From Plasmopara viticola (lineage: Eukaryota; Oomycota; Peronosporomycetes; Peronosporales; Peronosporaceae): a DNA stretch of 64,000 bases. This document shows positions 46,567-56,720 of the stretch, piece by piece. The notes below the pieces were generated by a model. The model saw only the letters and a program-made list of their open reading frames with translations. It was not told the origin of the DNA and did not search any database. The position numbers and the translations under genes are program-made. Every line of letters starts with the position of its first letter. The stretch's first letter is position 1. The stretch spans positions 744,001 through 808,000 of the forward strand of contig MBPM02000019.1 in the NCBI GenBank assembly GCA_001695595.3, in the 5' to 3' direction.

Positions 46567-49500
46567 TTATCTCTTTTGATAGTTCAGGTAGCGGAGCGAC
46601 AGCAGTGCTAGTAGACGCAAAATGCCGATAGAGAGCAAAATGTAGCCAAAGTACTTTCCAATCTCGTCATGCTTCATTTCAAACACCGACTCGACGTATT
46701 CTTTGACGGTAACATGGTCAATAGAGAGAGGAAGTTTCTCTACAGGTTGACAGCCAAGCTCGGAGCCAACGTGAAGATATTGTCGGAGATTGCGATCCCA
46801 TCTCGGTGCGGTCGGGCAATCGGCAAAGACTATGGCCGATAGAATAGCAAGTGGGTACCGCTGAGGAGTGATTGAATACAGCCATCGGTAGCCAGTCGGA
46901 ATATACTCAGCTGGGGGGTTAAACCCCATGAATAAAATAAAGATGGAGTTGATTAACGTGCCAAAAATTGCTGCCAGCTCGAGACTGGGCAATGCATAGA
47001 TCATGAGCTGACCCATGTAAGTCTGTAGTAGCACCATGAGTGAAAGACATAGCCAGTAAAGCAGCATTGTTTCCAAGCCGACAAAGCCCACCAACGGAAA
47101 GAAGATCGCAGTAAACACCAGACAGCTCGTCGCTACATACGGAATTTCGACGATCGTCGATGCCATAAAATACCAGAGCGCATTGTACGTCTGTGACGCA
47201 CGTTCACGATAGAACGCAGGACGATCAGCAGAGGAGATTGGTAGTACGCCGTTAAACGAGACCATGCCCGTGAATAGCGTCGTCAAAAAGAGCATACCGA
47301 CTCCATCATTGATACCTTGGTAAGTCGCATACTCCATGTGTGCGTAACTCAAGCCGATAAGCAACGCAACGAAAAGCCCGATCACGAAACGTGTCAAGTT
47401 GTACGTGGGGGTCCGCCAGTACATGCGCATGAAGCGTCTCGTCAAGAACGTGGCTTGTGTCCATGAGCTAGCAGCACGTTTTGTTTGAAAACTCAAGTTG
47501 GGAACATGAGTCGTCGGGACAGTGATCCCAGCGCGTGTCAATTCTCGGTCCAAAATGCGCTTCTCTTTGCTGTTCTCGAAACATTTGACAAAATCCATCG
47601 TACTCCACCCGACATTGTTGACACCAGCACCAATACACTCGAGCATCCACGTGGCGGGATTGTACTGTTCCGGCAACGGCGTGACACCAGGAATCGACTC
47701 AAAGTACTCGACCACGTTGCGACCCTTGTCGCCAAGTTCGCCCACAAAAACGGTCTCTCCACCACGCTTGAGCAATAATAATTGGTCAAACAGGTCAAAG
47801 ATCTCGGACGAAGGCTGGTGAATGGTACAAATGATCGTCCGTCCACTATCCGCGATCTTGCGCACGCCTTCCATAACGCGCTTTGCCGAACGAGCATCCA
47901 ATCCACTCGTTGGTTCATCGAGGAACAACACACTGGGTTGGGCAGCTAGTTCCACGCCGATCGTCAGACGCTTCATCTGCTCTACGGAACTGCCACGCAC
48001 GATCTGATCCGCAATAGTGCGCAAGTCTAGTAGATCAAGGACTTCTTCGACAGAGTCATGTTTTATATGATCTGGAAGGCTACTGTCTTGACGAAGAAAA
48101 GCACTAAACTCCAACGCCTCCCGGAATGTCGTCGATTCCGAGTGAATGTCCATTTGTTCGCAATAGCCCGTACATCGACGAATTGCCAGGTCGTTTGCTG
48201 CATAGCCGTTCAGAAAGATTTTGCCATTAATCGAGCCACCCGTGGTCCGACCGGCAATGATGTCCATGAGCGTCGTCTTGCCAGCACCAGACGAGCCCAT
48301 GAGTGCAGTCATTGTGCCGGGCTTTGCAAATCCATTGATTCCTTTCAGCAAATCCAGCGACTCGTGCGGGTGTCCAGGCTTTGGAATTGAGTACCACAAA
48401 TCCTGAAACGCAATCGTGACAGGTTTGAAATGCCGTTTGCGTTCAATAGTAAGCGCAAAAGCTCGTTCAGAGGAGCTAGTGCTGGAACCCTTTGGTGTGG
48501 CGACCAACGTATACGTCTCGTCGCATTTTACGTCTTTTGTTGCAATGATGGTGTGCTCAGGACTTTCAAAGCGATGATGTTCCAGCACGTAGTGGCCCAA
48601 TGCGAGAAACGTGGCGTACATTGCGAGCATATAGAGCATGGCTGTCCACACCCAAACCTTTGAAGACGGAACGTTGTATTGAGCCAGATAATACTCGCCC
48701 ATGGTCAAATTAAAGTTCGTGCAATAGTTCACACCCTCATAAAGACAGACGTCAAACTTGGCTGCCCGGTACTGATTCACTGCAAGGCCACGAAGACACC
48801 ACGCCATGGGATTGATCCAGTAGGTCCACATCAACCAGTCGGGAATTGTATCCTTTGCCATGATAAAACCAGCGTACAGCGTAAAGAAAAACGTCGTGGC
48901 TGTCGCAAGTGGCTTGGCAATTTGTAAATCCGGCGACATGGCCGTCAGGAGAAAGAGCCAAGACGAAGACACTAATTTTGTGAGCGCGAGCAAGAGAATG
49001 TAGCAGACAAAGGCCTGAGCAGTTGCCACGAGGCCGCTCATCCAATAGATCAAAGTCCCAAAGAGAATACTTTCGGCAACGGCAATTACGATCTCAGCCA
49101 TTGACGATGCCAGCACGTACGCGGATGTTTGGTAGAAATTGGCGCTGCGTTGCTTGTAAAAGACAGTTCGGGCTGCCATGAACGTCGGAATTTGCGCGAT
49201 TTGGCCAAGTGCGAGAAACACAGTCGCTCGAAATAAAGCGCCCATTACGACTTGAATGTTTGTGGGATCGACTTGCCAGAAGGTACTCGAGTAGATGAGA
49301 CTCATCACTGCGATCACAAAATGACGGCCTTTAAGGTAGGTAGTGTTGCGCAAAGTTAGTAACAGTTGGCGCTTCACGAGCGTCCGTGTGTTTTTCCAGC
49401 ATCCATGACGGAACTCTGGCACATCATCCGTAAGCAGACTAATATTCTCCCCGAGTTGAGACGCGTGTGGCTCTTCTAAGGCTCGAAGCATTCGCTGATG

Positions 49501-50736
49501 AATGGGTGAACGGCGAAACAGGTCGGCAAACTCACTGGCTGACCGTGGGTGGTGGTACATTGTCAATGGGAGGTCGACTTCGTAGCGGTATTGTTCGTGT
49601 GTACCCAAATCGAGGAGAAAGTCGGCCTCATCACGATCAGCTGGACGTCGAAAGCCCAAGCTTTCGAAAAAGGGTACAGCTTGGTCGCGTAATCCATGGT
49701 ACATGACTTCGCCGTCGTTCAAAAGCATGACGTCATCAAAAAGCTCAAAGACCTCGGGTGAAGGTTGAAGAAGTGCAACGATTACTGTCTTTTGCAACGA
49801 TTTCGCAATTCCACGCTGCATACTGATGATGTCAAACGTTGCAGCGCTGTCAAGGCCGGTACTGATTTCATCCATGAATGTCATGTACTTCATTCCAAAT
49901 TCCATTTCACCAGTGGTCACCCGTTTTCGTTCCCCACCCGAGATCCCACGAAGCATTGCATTGCCCACCATCGTGTCTTTGCAGCTATCGAGTCCGAGTT
50001 GTTTGGCAATGACATCTGGATAGTGGGCGTCCAGTGCCGTCAGTGCATCCAATGCCGCCCTCTTTTCGTCCACTGTGCCTTCTGAGACGAGATTTTCGTA
50101 ATACGTTGGATTCGCACCCCCACAACAAACGTGGGCGAACTCGAGCGTCTCTTTTACGGTTAACGATGGAAAGTGCGTGTCTCGTTGGGGTACGTACGCT
50201 GCCAACTGTGGTAACCGCTCCATGACGTTGGCTTGAGGAAGGCCATTGTATGTCATCTTTCCGTCGATGCTTACGTTCTTATCAAGTGGCAAGCGACCAC
50301 TTAGTGCCTTCATGAGCGTCGACTTGCCGGAACCAGGCCGACCCAAAACAAGTGTCATCTTTCCTGGTTTAAACACGCCATTGGCATTCTTGAGAATTGT
50401 TTTCTCGGTCGAGTGGTTGTTGATGTTCATCTTAGCAACTGCTCGTTTGACAGTATTGTAGAGTGTTGGCAATTGAGACTTGGCGTCTGAGTGGGTTGAA
50501 ACGAAAACCTTGGCCGAAATGGACAAATTCTGGAAGCGGACTTCCATCTGAGGCATGGGTTTGCCCAGTGCAGCTTGCACTTTATCTGCAACATAATCGT
50601 GAAGCGCATCAGGACCTTGTGCCATTAATGTATCGGCTGAATCGAGACTGAGTTTCGTGTCCATATCTGTCGATGTTGAGGACAAGCCGAGCAGTGGCGA
50701 GATCAAGCACAAATGAGAAATGTAGTCGACACTCAT
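46567..50736 (-). CDS. Full-length PDR-type ABC transporter (ABCG)
   Basis: An ATP-driven plasma-membrane exporter in the (NBD-TMD)2 order, 1389 residues if started at 50736. The Met at 50664, followed by D-T-K-L-S, is a likely alternative start because the first 24 residues are hydrophobic and atypical. NBD1 has Walker A G-R-P-G-S-G-K-S (about 132-139), signature G-I-S-G-G-E-R-K-R and D-E-I-S-T-G-L-D. NBD2 has G-S-S-G-A-G-K-T (about 813-820), a V-E-Q-M-K-R-L-T-I-G signature and L-F-L-D-E-P-T-S-G-L-D. Each NBD is followed by about six hydrophobic helices. No intron is needed. PDR families are large in oomycetes and are linked to drug and plant-toxin export; this substrate is unknown. A decayed paralogue lies at 36003-41945. 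Confidence 0.95.
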   Translation of the reverse strand: MSVDYISHLCLISPLLGLSSTSTDMDTKLSLDSADTLMAQGPDALHDYVADKVQAALGKPMPQMEVRFQNLSISAKVFVSTHSDAKSQLPTLYNTVKRAVAKMNINNHSTEKTILKNANGVFKPGKMTLVLGRPGSGKSTLMKALSGRLPLDKNVSIDGKMTYNGLPQANVMERLPQLAAYVPQRDTHFPSLTVKETLEFAHVCCGGANPTYYENLVSEGTVDEKRAALDALTALDAHYPDVIAKQLGLDSCKDTMVGNAMLRGISGGERKRVTTGEMEFGMKYMTFMDEISTGLDSAATFDIISMQRGIAKSLQKTVIVALLQPSPEVFELFDDVMLLNDGEVMYHGLRDQAVPFFESLGFRRPADRDEADFLLDLGTHEQYRYEVDLPLTMYHHPRSASEFADLFRRSPIHQRMLRALEEPHASQLGENISLLTDDVPEFRHGCWKNTRTLVKRQLLLTLRNTTYLKGRHFVIAVMSLIYSSTFWQVDPTNIQVVMGALFRATVFLALGQIAQIPTFMAARTVFYKQRSANFYQTSAYVLASSMAEIVIAVAESILFGTLIYWMSGLVATAQAFVCYILLLALTKLVSSSWLFLLTAMSPDLQIAKPLATATTFFFTLYAGFIMAKDTIPDWLMWTYWINPMAWCLRGLAVNQYRAAKFDVCLYEGVNYCTNFNLTMGEYYLAQYNVPSSKVWVWTAMLYMLAMYATFLALGHYVLEHHRFESPEHTIIATKDVKCDETYTLVATPKGSSTSSSERAFALTIERKRHFKPVTIAFQDLWYSIPKPGHPHESLDLLKGINGFAKPGTMTALMGSSGAGKTTLMDIIAGRTTGGSINGKIFLNGYAANDLAIRRCTGYCEQMDIHSESTTFREALEFSAFLRQDSSLPDHIKHDSVEEVLDLLDLRTIADQIVRGSSVEQMKRLTIGVELAAQPSVLFLDEPTSGLDARSAKRVMEGVRKIADSGRTIICTIHQPSSEIFDLFDQLLLLKRGGETVFVGELGDKGRNVVEYFESIPGVTPLPEQYNPATWMLECIGAGVNNVGWSTMDFVKCFENSKEKRILDRELTRAGITVPTTHVPNLSFQTKRAASSWTQATFLTRRFMRMYWRTPTYNLTRFVIGLFVALLIGLSYAHMEYATYQGINDGVGMLFLTTLFTGMVSFNGVLPISSADRPAFYRERASQTYNALWYFMASTIVEIPYVATSCLVFTAIFFPLVGFVGLETMLLYWLCLSLMVLLQTYMGQLMIYALPSLELAAIFGTLINSIFILFMGFNPPAEYIPTGYRWLYSITPQRYPLAILSAIVFADCPTAPRWDRNLRQYLHVGSELGCQPVEKLPLSIDHVTVKEYVESVFEMKHDEIGKYFGYILLSIGILRLLALLSLRYLNYQKR

Positions 50737-51760
50737 GCATTTTGAACAAGTTTATCATCAACAAAGCAAGTAGGTGAGCTCGTGGTAAATACTTGACGCA
50801 AAATCCGTTAGTTGTCAATCAAGTTGCCTCTTCTGCCAACAGATCACTTGATAAGACGTAATCTTTGGCGATTTTTTACTTTTGGAACGCCCGATTTGCA
50901 CAATCAAGAATTTTGCACAATGAAGCCATGCAAAGCCTACTTGTACTATCACTATACCAGGCTTATCCATTAGTGGGCCTGCGTCTCTCTTTAGGCCACG
51001 CTTAGAGTCTCATACTCCATTTCAAAAAGTTGTCTTTTCTGAAGGGGCTGATAGAATATGCATTTCTCGTGTATTTACTCCGAAAATATCGAAAATATTC
51101 GCTCTTGTATGGTCATATCGCATATTTACATACCGACATATTCTGATTCGAGAGCTAATGAGCGCAAATTAATTCGGGATAGTCGTGGGCAAATTGCGAT
51201 TTTACCGGGTTTTTTGTTGAAGGCGATTAGAATTCGGTAAATGATACTAACTACCAGACAAAGAGTAAAAAAAGAACCGAAAATTACAAGTTTGTAAAGG
51301 CTCGCCAGTAAACAGTCGACAACTAGCCCAAAAAATTTGAGCGTGAGGTAGTTTCCTCGCTTTGACAATTCTCGAGCCACAAAAAATTGTCACAGCTTTT
51401 ACCCACGAAATTTCGCTCGCCGCCTTGAGTGCAAGCAAATACTACCACGTAACGCACGGAAACTCCCTCCGACGTGTAAGACCATTGCACTTCAAACAAT
51501 ACCACTTCTTAATTGTTGCGTATAAATAATGTGATCCTCACGCCTTGCAACATTTCGACTGGCTGTGTACGCCGTGATTGACCGCTTTAACATCAAATTT
51601 GCCACTATTACCGATTACACAGACTTTTCCAAGGTAAGCCAAAAAATCTCTATGTTCTTCTGAATGTATTCGTTTTTTCTGGGTGCTCAAAACCCATATG
51701 TTTTTCGTTCCAAAGTTGCCACAACAGACGATGCGTCTATTTACACCAACATCTAATCAG

Positions 51761-52425
51761 CTCTTGCTTGGTCTTTTCTGACTCGGCTGTCAAGCGTTAG
51801 AGGTGGGACTAGCACATGAATTCAAAGATGACCAAGTAGGCGTAGAAGAAGCCCTGAGCAAAAAATACTAATTCTGTCACCCGTCTCAAAGCCACGAAAT
51901 ATTGGGATTAAATCCGCTAATAACGGGTAAACGAAAAAGAGGAGAAAGGTTTGAAAAACATCTTGACTTGGATGGTGCGCACCAGGGAAGGCTTTGTTAC
52001 GTCGAGCTTGGCCATCTTATGAGGATATTGCTCGATAAGAGAAATTTTGTCTTTGACGGTTAATTGGGACCAACGTTGCTCCCACACTTCGTTTATTTAC
52101 CCGGAAAAGGTTGGGGTGACGCCCTCCTTCCAAGCGCGGGGGCTAAATGCTCGCGCGCTTCGGGCAGGTGCTCTCGGGCATCTGCAGGTCTCTAACGAGT
52201 CTCACCCTCGACGCGACGGTCTCCAGCACCAGGGCGCCACCTGGGCTCTTACCAAGTCAGAACTACACAAAATAATGGAAGACCCTCACGGCCTCGGTGC
52301 TGGCTGCACTGCCCGCCGAACGAGACCCGACGTATGCGGACACCACTCTATGCCGTGGACTAGCCATAGAGCCTACCACGTGCATGACTTGGCAACGCGA
52401 TAACGTAATACAATACAATACAACG
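51761..52425 (+). mobile_element. 665-bp insertion ending in a SINE, with ATCTAATCAG target duplication
   Basis: ATCTAATCAG occurs at 51751-51760 and 52426-52435. The opposite repeat arm has this string once (reverse complement at 60802-60811) and no insert. The inserted unit is about 340 bp of unique sequence followed by SINE copy 4. Minus-strand reading of the unique part gives L-T-V-K-D-K-I-S-L-I-E-Q-Y, vaguely like a CENP-B/Tc5 helix-turn-helix. Confidence 0.8.
52101..52425 (+). mobile_element. SINE-like element, copy 4
   Basis: A full copy from CCGGAAAAGGTTGG to an (AATAC)n tail. It forms the 3' half of the 665-bp insertion. It has no target duplication of its own at its 5' end, which suggests it moved together with the upstream 340 bp. 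Confidence 0.88.
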
Positions 52426-53670
52426 ATCTAATCAGATCTGGCATCACAATTATCGATATTGACAATGCAATGCTCAGTACAAATTGGCAGATAGAAATCT
52501 TTTTTTTTCGAACCTTTTGCAAGTTCTGACAAAGTTTTAGTTTTGTCCGAGTGACGTGAGTGAGCGCCCAGGTCCGAGTCCTCATCCATAGAGCGTAAAA
52601 CTATGTAATGTGTAGCACGATCGAAACCTGGACACACTGTCAGCCCTAGAAGACACACCGAGTCATCACGCGTCGCAATTATGTAGGAGATTTTCATTGT
52701 GCGGCGCAAAGAAAACTCTATATCCACGTCGTAAAGCTTGGCATATGCCTTCTCGCGATCCATTGATAAACCCTACAATACAAACATCAGCATTGAGGCA
52801 GCAAGTAATCAACCACCCAACTGTCTTTACCTGTAATTGCACACTTGCTCCACCATGAAAAGCTGTATCATCCGAGATGACAGCCTTTATAAATTTCGAC
52901 GCAGTCGTGAGAGGTATTTCCAGTATGCAGCGCATGATCGGGCTGAATGTCCAGTTCTGTCAATTTAGACCACGGTGAAGACCCTACACGCGATCCTTCG
53001 AGCCACACACCCTTGCCTCGACCAACGTTAAACGCAGTGTATAGGCAATTTCGACCACCAAGCGCATCAAAACACGGACCTTTGACCTTCCAGCTTTCCC
53101 GATCAGCACTCCAAAAACGATTTTCAAGAACAACCAATTCTTCCTTTTCTTCGTACTGGCCACACTCGTATGTCCATCCTGGGGCGAAGAGAGCAGCCGA
53201 GACGCCAGCGTTCCACGCCACGCGAAGTGGCTCGCTACAATTCATCTTTCCACATTCAAGCATATTATGCCGTCCAATGCCCATGCACACGTCGTAGCGA
53301 CGATCGAGCTCAAAAGCTGCTGAGAATTTGGCGTCATCAGATCGCCAGCCATAGCCTGCATAAAGTTATTGACATGACGAAAAAAGTCCGTGCTGCATTC
53401 GTCCAAGCGAACATAAGAGCTGCGTTTGCCTGATAGACTACCATCCCAACAATTTTAGCTCGTGGATTTAAGAGGTGAAGCTCCATTCAATGAATGCACA
53501 AAAAATAAATCAAGGTGGACTACGAGCCGTTTGCGCCAACTTGACAATGTGAAGTGGCGTTTGAAGGGCATTGTACAACAGGTCGCATAGGCTTTGAATA
53601 GCACCGTCACGCGAGGTTAACTTGACGCTGGGGGAGGGGGATGTTAAGGGTTTGTATCGATTTAATTGAT

Positions 53671-53715
53671 GTCCCCATCCATGGGACGTAAACACCGTTT
53701 ACGATGGATGGGGAC
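53671..53715. repeat. 45-bp nested hairpin at the end of hAT copy 1
   Basis: Outer arms GTCCCCATCCAT and ATGGATGGGGAC (12 bp, perfect) enclose a second palindrome CGTAAACACCGTTTACG. The same structure, inverted, is at about 59511-59555 beside hAT copy 2. Copy 3 has a simple end instead. Confidence 0.85.
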
Positions 53716-56500
53716 GTGAACGGTGCTAACGTAAAAAAATGTTCCGGTTCAAAAGTTCCCGTTCACGTTTTTTTAGACCTTGTTTCACGTCTCAGAAAGA
53801 CACTGTAACATGTCAAACCAATGATTTGAAACCATACCATGTTCAAGCTGCACAAACATAAGAACGGATGGGAGAAGAGTTTGTAAGACAAGTCGGCTGC
53901 TGGCACATTAAAGCTGACGTGAGTTGTGCAAAAAGTCTATTTACAACATGTAACTCTTAAGCACGTTTCTACCGTACGTCTTTAGCTACTCCTCTGGTTC
54001 CTCGCCAATCGTATTGCTGTAAAGAAAAATGAGATCTCTTAGGTTGGAACAAGACAACCTACTACGCCGTGCTGTAATAATGTTTCCTGCCCACGAGAAG
54101 CAGCGCTCTGAAGGTACTGATGTAGCTATCATGCCAAAATATTTCCTCGCAATAAGAGCTAAGAGCGGAAAATCACTGCCATTTTCGCGCCACCACTTGA
54201 GACCATCGTCAAGTTTCTGTGTTTTCGACTTCTGCTTTTGGCACGTATTTTCTTGTGCAATTTGATGAGATCTATCGTAGTATCGATTCACCTCTGCCTC
54301 TACTTTTGCACGAAGCGACAACCCGTTTTGCACTTGAGGATGAGGCAATCTTCGCTTGCGTCCAAAGAGATCATTTATGAAGTTCTCTTCTCCATCGCTA
54401 TTCTCATCGAAGCTCGTGCTTAGATATCATCGATGGCATTAGCACCAGCAGAGCGCATTGCCTCGCTCACAAAGAACTCTCTCCCTTCTATTTTTTCGGT
54501 TGCGTTCAGTGACTCACCATGCACGAATTGAGGATCAAGCAGCAATATTTCACATCCAAAGGTAATTGCCTGAATCTTTTTCGGAGCAAAACAAGAAAAA
54601 CCGACGGACGAGATGCATGCGTTCCAGCACCGAGCTATAGTAATATTCTCCAGCGTGAGCAGGCGATATTTTGGCAAATATCCTCTGATTTAATAGTCGC
54701 TTTTCAAAAAGGCGTATACATGGATATACCAGTGTAGGAGTGGGGTATGTTCCACCTGATAGTGTCTTAGTTACAGCTCAAACACCACGAGAGGCTTGTC
54801 GAGGCATTGGATGCTAAACCACATTTCTCCAGTGGGCCTCACAATACTTGCGTCGCTGAACTCTACTTTGCCTTTCGCTGTCAATATAAACTCCATGAAT
54901 GATTGGATGCTACGACGAAGTTGTAGAAGGCGTTGAATCATGTGATGCGTGCTATTCCAGCGGGTGGCACATCTGAAATAACGGTAAGAGGTACGGCCAC
55001 ATTTTGTAGCGACTACAACTTGTCTTTTCCTTTAAAAGTTTTGTTGAAGTAGTGAACAATTTTGCGAAAGCTAGAAACATGCATTCTTGTTTCACTCATG
55101 GCTTGCTTCATAGCGTTTAGAATTGAAGTTGTCGTCCGCACACTAAGACAACCATCAAGAAGACCTCCATCCAGCGTGTCATCAGCATTAACATTCAGTG
55201 GCTCAGATTCATGCGGAACGTTGTCTATAAAACTTGCAATCGTTTGGGATTCGATATCTACCAGTTCTTGCTCCAAGAACGCAATAGCTTCCAGTTCAAT
55301 CGCAGGTTCTCAATCCACTGCTCCTCCTCATCTTCACTGTCAGCAATAATTTCAACCTCCTCCCTACCTTCTTCGTTCCCGTCATTATCGTCTTCCACAT
55401 TTGTCACTTCTACACTTGTTTTTAAAAGAGCTCCTGATACAATCAAATGTAGCGTATGCGCCACGCATCCGAAGTGCTGCACATCTAGCGCATCACACGC
55501 ACTGACAATGTTCGACCCGTTATCACGTACCACATTGGAATACGCGAGAAACATCTAGACCCCACTTGCGCATGAGCACGCCCAGTTTGCATTTAATCCG
55601 GATGCCAGTGTGCTTCCCACGAAAACTCATAACATCCAAAGTGTATGTCCTCATCTCAAAATTGGTATTCACAAAATGAATAGTTAGCGAAATATAGCTA
55701 TCTGTTGCTCGAGATGTCCACATGTCAGATGTGAGAGAATAGAAGTCTGCATCTTCAGCAATCTGCGTCTTTACCAGCGATCGCTTGAACTGACAGTAAT
55801 TTTGCATTTTTTCACTAATAGTGCGGCGAGAGGGTAGCTCGTACAGACCTCTCATCGTCTGGATCAACGTCAAGAAAAAACGAAGCTCCTTGTCGTCGGC
55901 AACACTTAGTGGGCGCAGTCGTTTGGCAATCCAATCCATGAAAGCTCTTGTGGCCATCTCTTCGTCAGCTGGATCGATCTTTCTTGTTCTCGTTGTCGGA
56001 GAAAACATCATTGCATCAGATTTTCGCGTTGCACAAAGTGCGATCGCCGCTCGCTTGGATGCCTGTTCACGCCCAGCTCTGCTGAGATCTTGTGGACGTT
56101 TTTGATTCATGTGCTCTCGAATGCTGGCGCTACTTCCTGATTTAAAGCTGAAAGAGCTTTTGCACTTTAGACAATAAGCCAATTTGTATCAGACGATTCC
56201 CACGCCTTCTTTCCCGGTGGTAGCTGTGCGTTTGGAGCTACAAGTCGGATGAACGACCAGTCATTGTCCTCCTTAATACGGCGCATCTTGAACAGGGGCG
56301 GCGGCGCAGGATCATTCGATGGTGGAGGTTCCATCCGGGGACGATGCGTCGTAGGCTCTTTCTTCTGCAATCTCAGCCGTTCAAAAGTGCTCGTGTGGTG
56401 TACTATACATTAATGTTGCCGGGACGTCTCAAAACCTTTGCAAATCGTTAACGGATACCGGTTTAACGTTCTTGACGTTGAACTGACGTCCCCACCCCTC
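53703..56500 (-). mobile_element. hAT transposon (BED-finger type), copy 1, decayed
   Basis: Transposase pieces on the minus strand: a proline-rich N-terminus (from 56370), a BED zinc finger with Y-C-L-K-C-K and H-x4-H (about 56170-56080), the catalytic region with L-T-S-D-M-W-T-S (about 55730), V-R-D-N-G-S-N-I (about 55520), C-V-A-H-T-L-H-L (about 55460), and the C-terminal hAT dimerisation block (F-G-M-I-A-T-S-V-P-S-E-R; about 54130-54000). Terminal GATGGGGACGT and ACGTCCCCA form inverted repeats. At least four frameshifts or stops disrupt it. Confidence 0.92.
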
Positions 56501-56504
56501 GTTG

Positions 56505-56660
56505 TAAGTTGTACAACAGGTCACATAGGCTTTGAACAGCACCGTCTCGTGAGGTTAAGTCGACGCTGAGGGAGGGGGATGGTAAGGGTTTGTGGTGGTA
56601 GTAGAAGTACTAGACCAGCTCGAATTCAAGAGACTCGTGTCGGACCCGACACGGGCAGAG
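56505..56660 (-). pseudogene. GH85 fragment at the centre of the inverted repeat
   Basis: A further copy of the sequence seen at 45490-45720 (N-terminal, around the membrane anchor). The same part occurs at about 53570-53655, on the other side of hAT copy 1, and at 59570-59660, beyond hAT copy 2. A short palindrome GTGTCGGACCCGACAC occurs at its edge, near the symmetry centre. Confidence 0.8.
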
Positions 56661-56720
56661 ATGAGCACCGCATGGCCTACACTCAAAAAATGAGACATGC
56701 CAAGACACTCACCACTGCAT

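Larger units (their letters stand above)
51285..53665 (-). pseudogene. GH85 pseudogene A
   Basis: A decayed duplicate of the gene at 42971-45756. The C-terminal part is 51285-51760 and the rest is 52436-53665, split by an inserted 665 bp. At 53529-53532 sequence equivalent to 44613 in the intact gene joins directly to the equivalent of 45437, removing about 825 bp including the catalytic I-N-I-E-N and the substrate-channel segment. Additional frameshifts and stops occur. It is not functional. Confidence 0.92.
50886..56496. repeat. Left arm of large imperfect inverted repeat
   Basis: Read in reverse complement, this matches 56725-61671 over nearly its whole length. It contains the GH85 pseudogene A, the 665-bp insertion (not in the other arm) and hAT copy 1. 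The outer edge at about 50886 lies in the PDR 5' flank. Confidence 0.9.

Noticed and set aside
47485..50651. Several plus-strand open frames across the PDR gene
   Set aside because: They are antisense shadows of a long conserved coding frame and contain no motifs.
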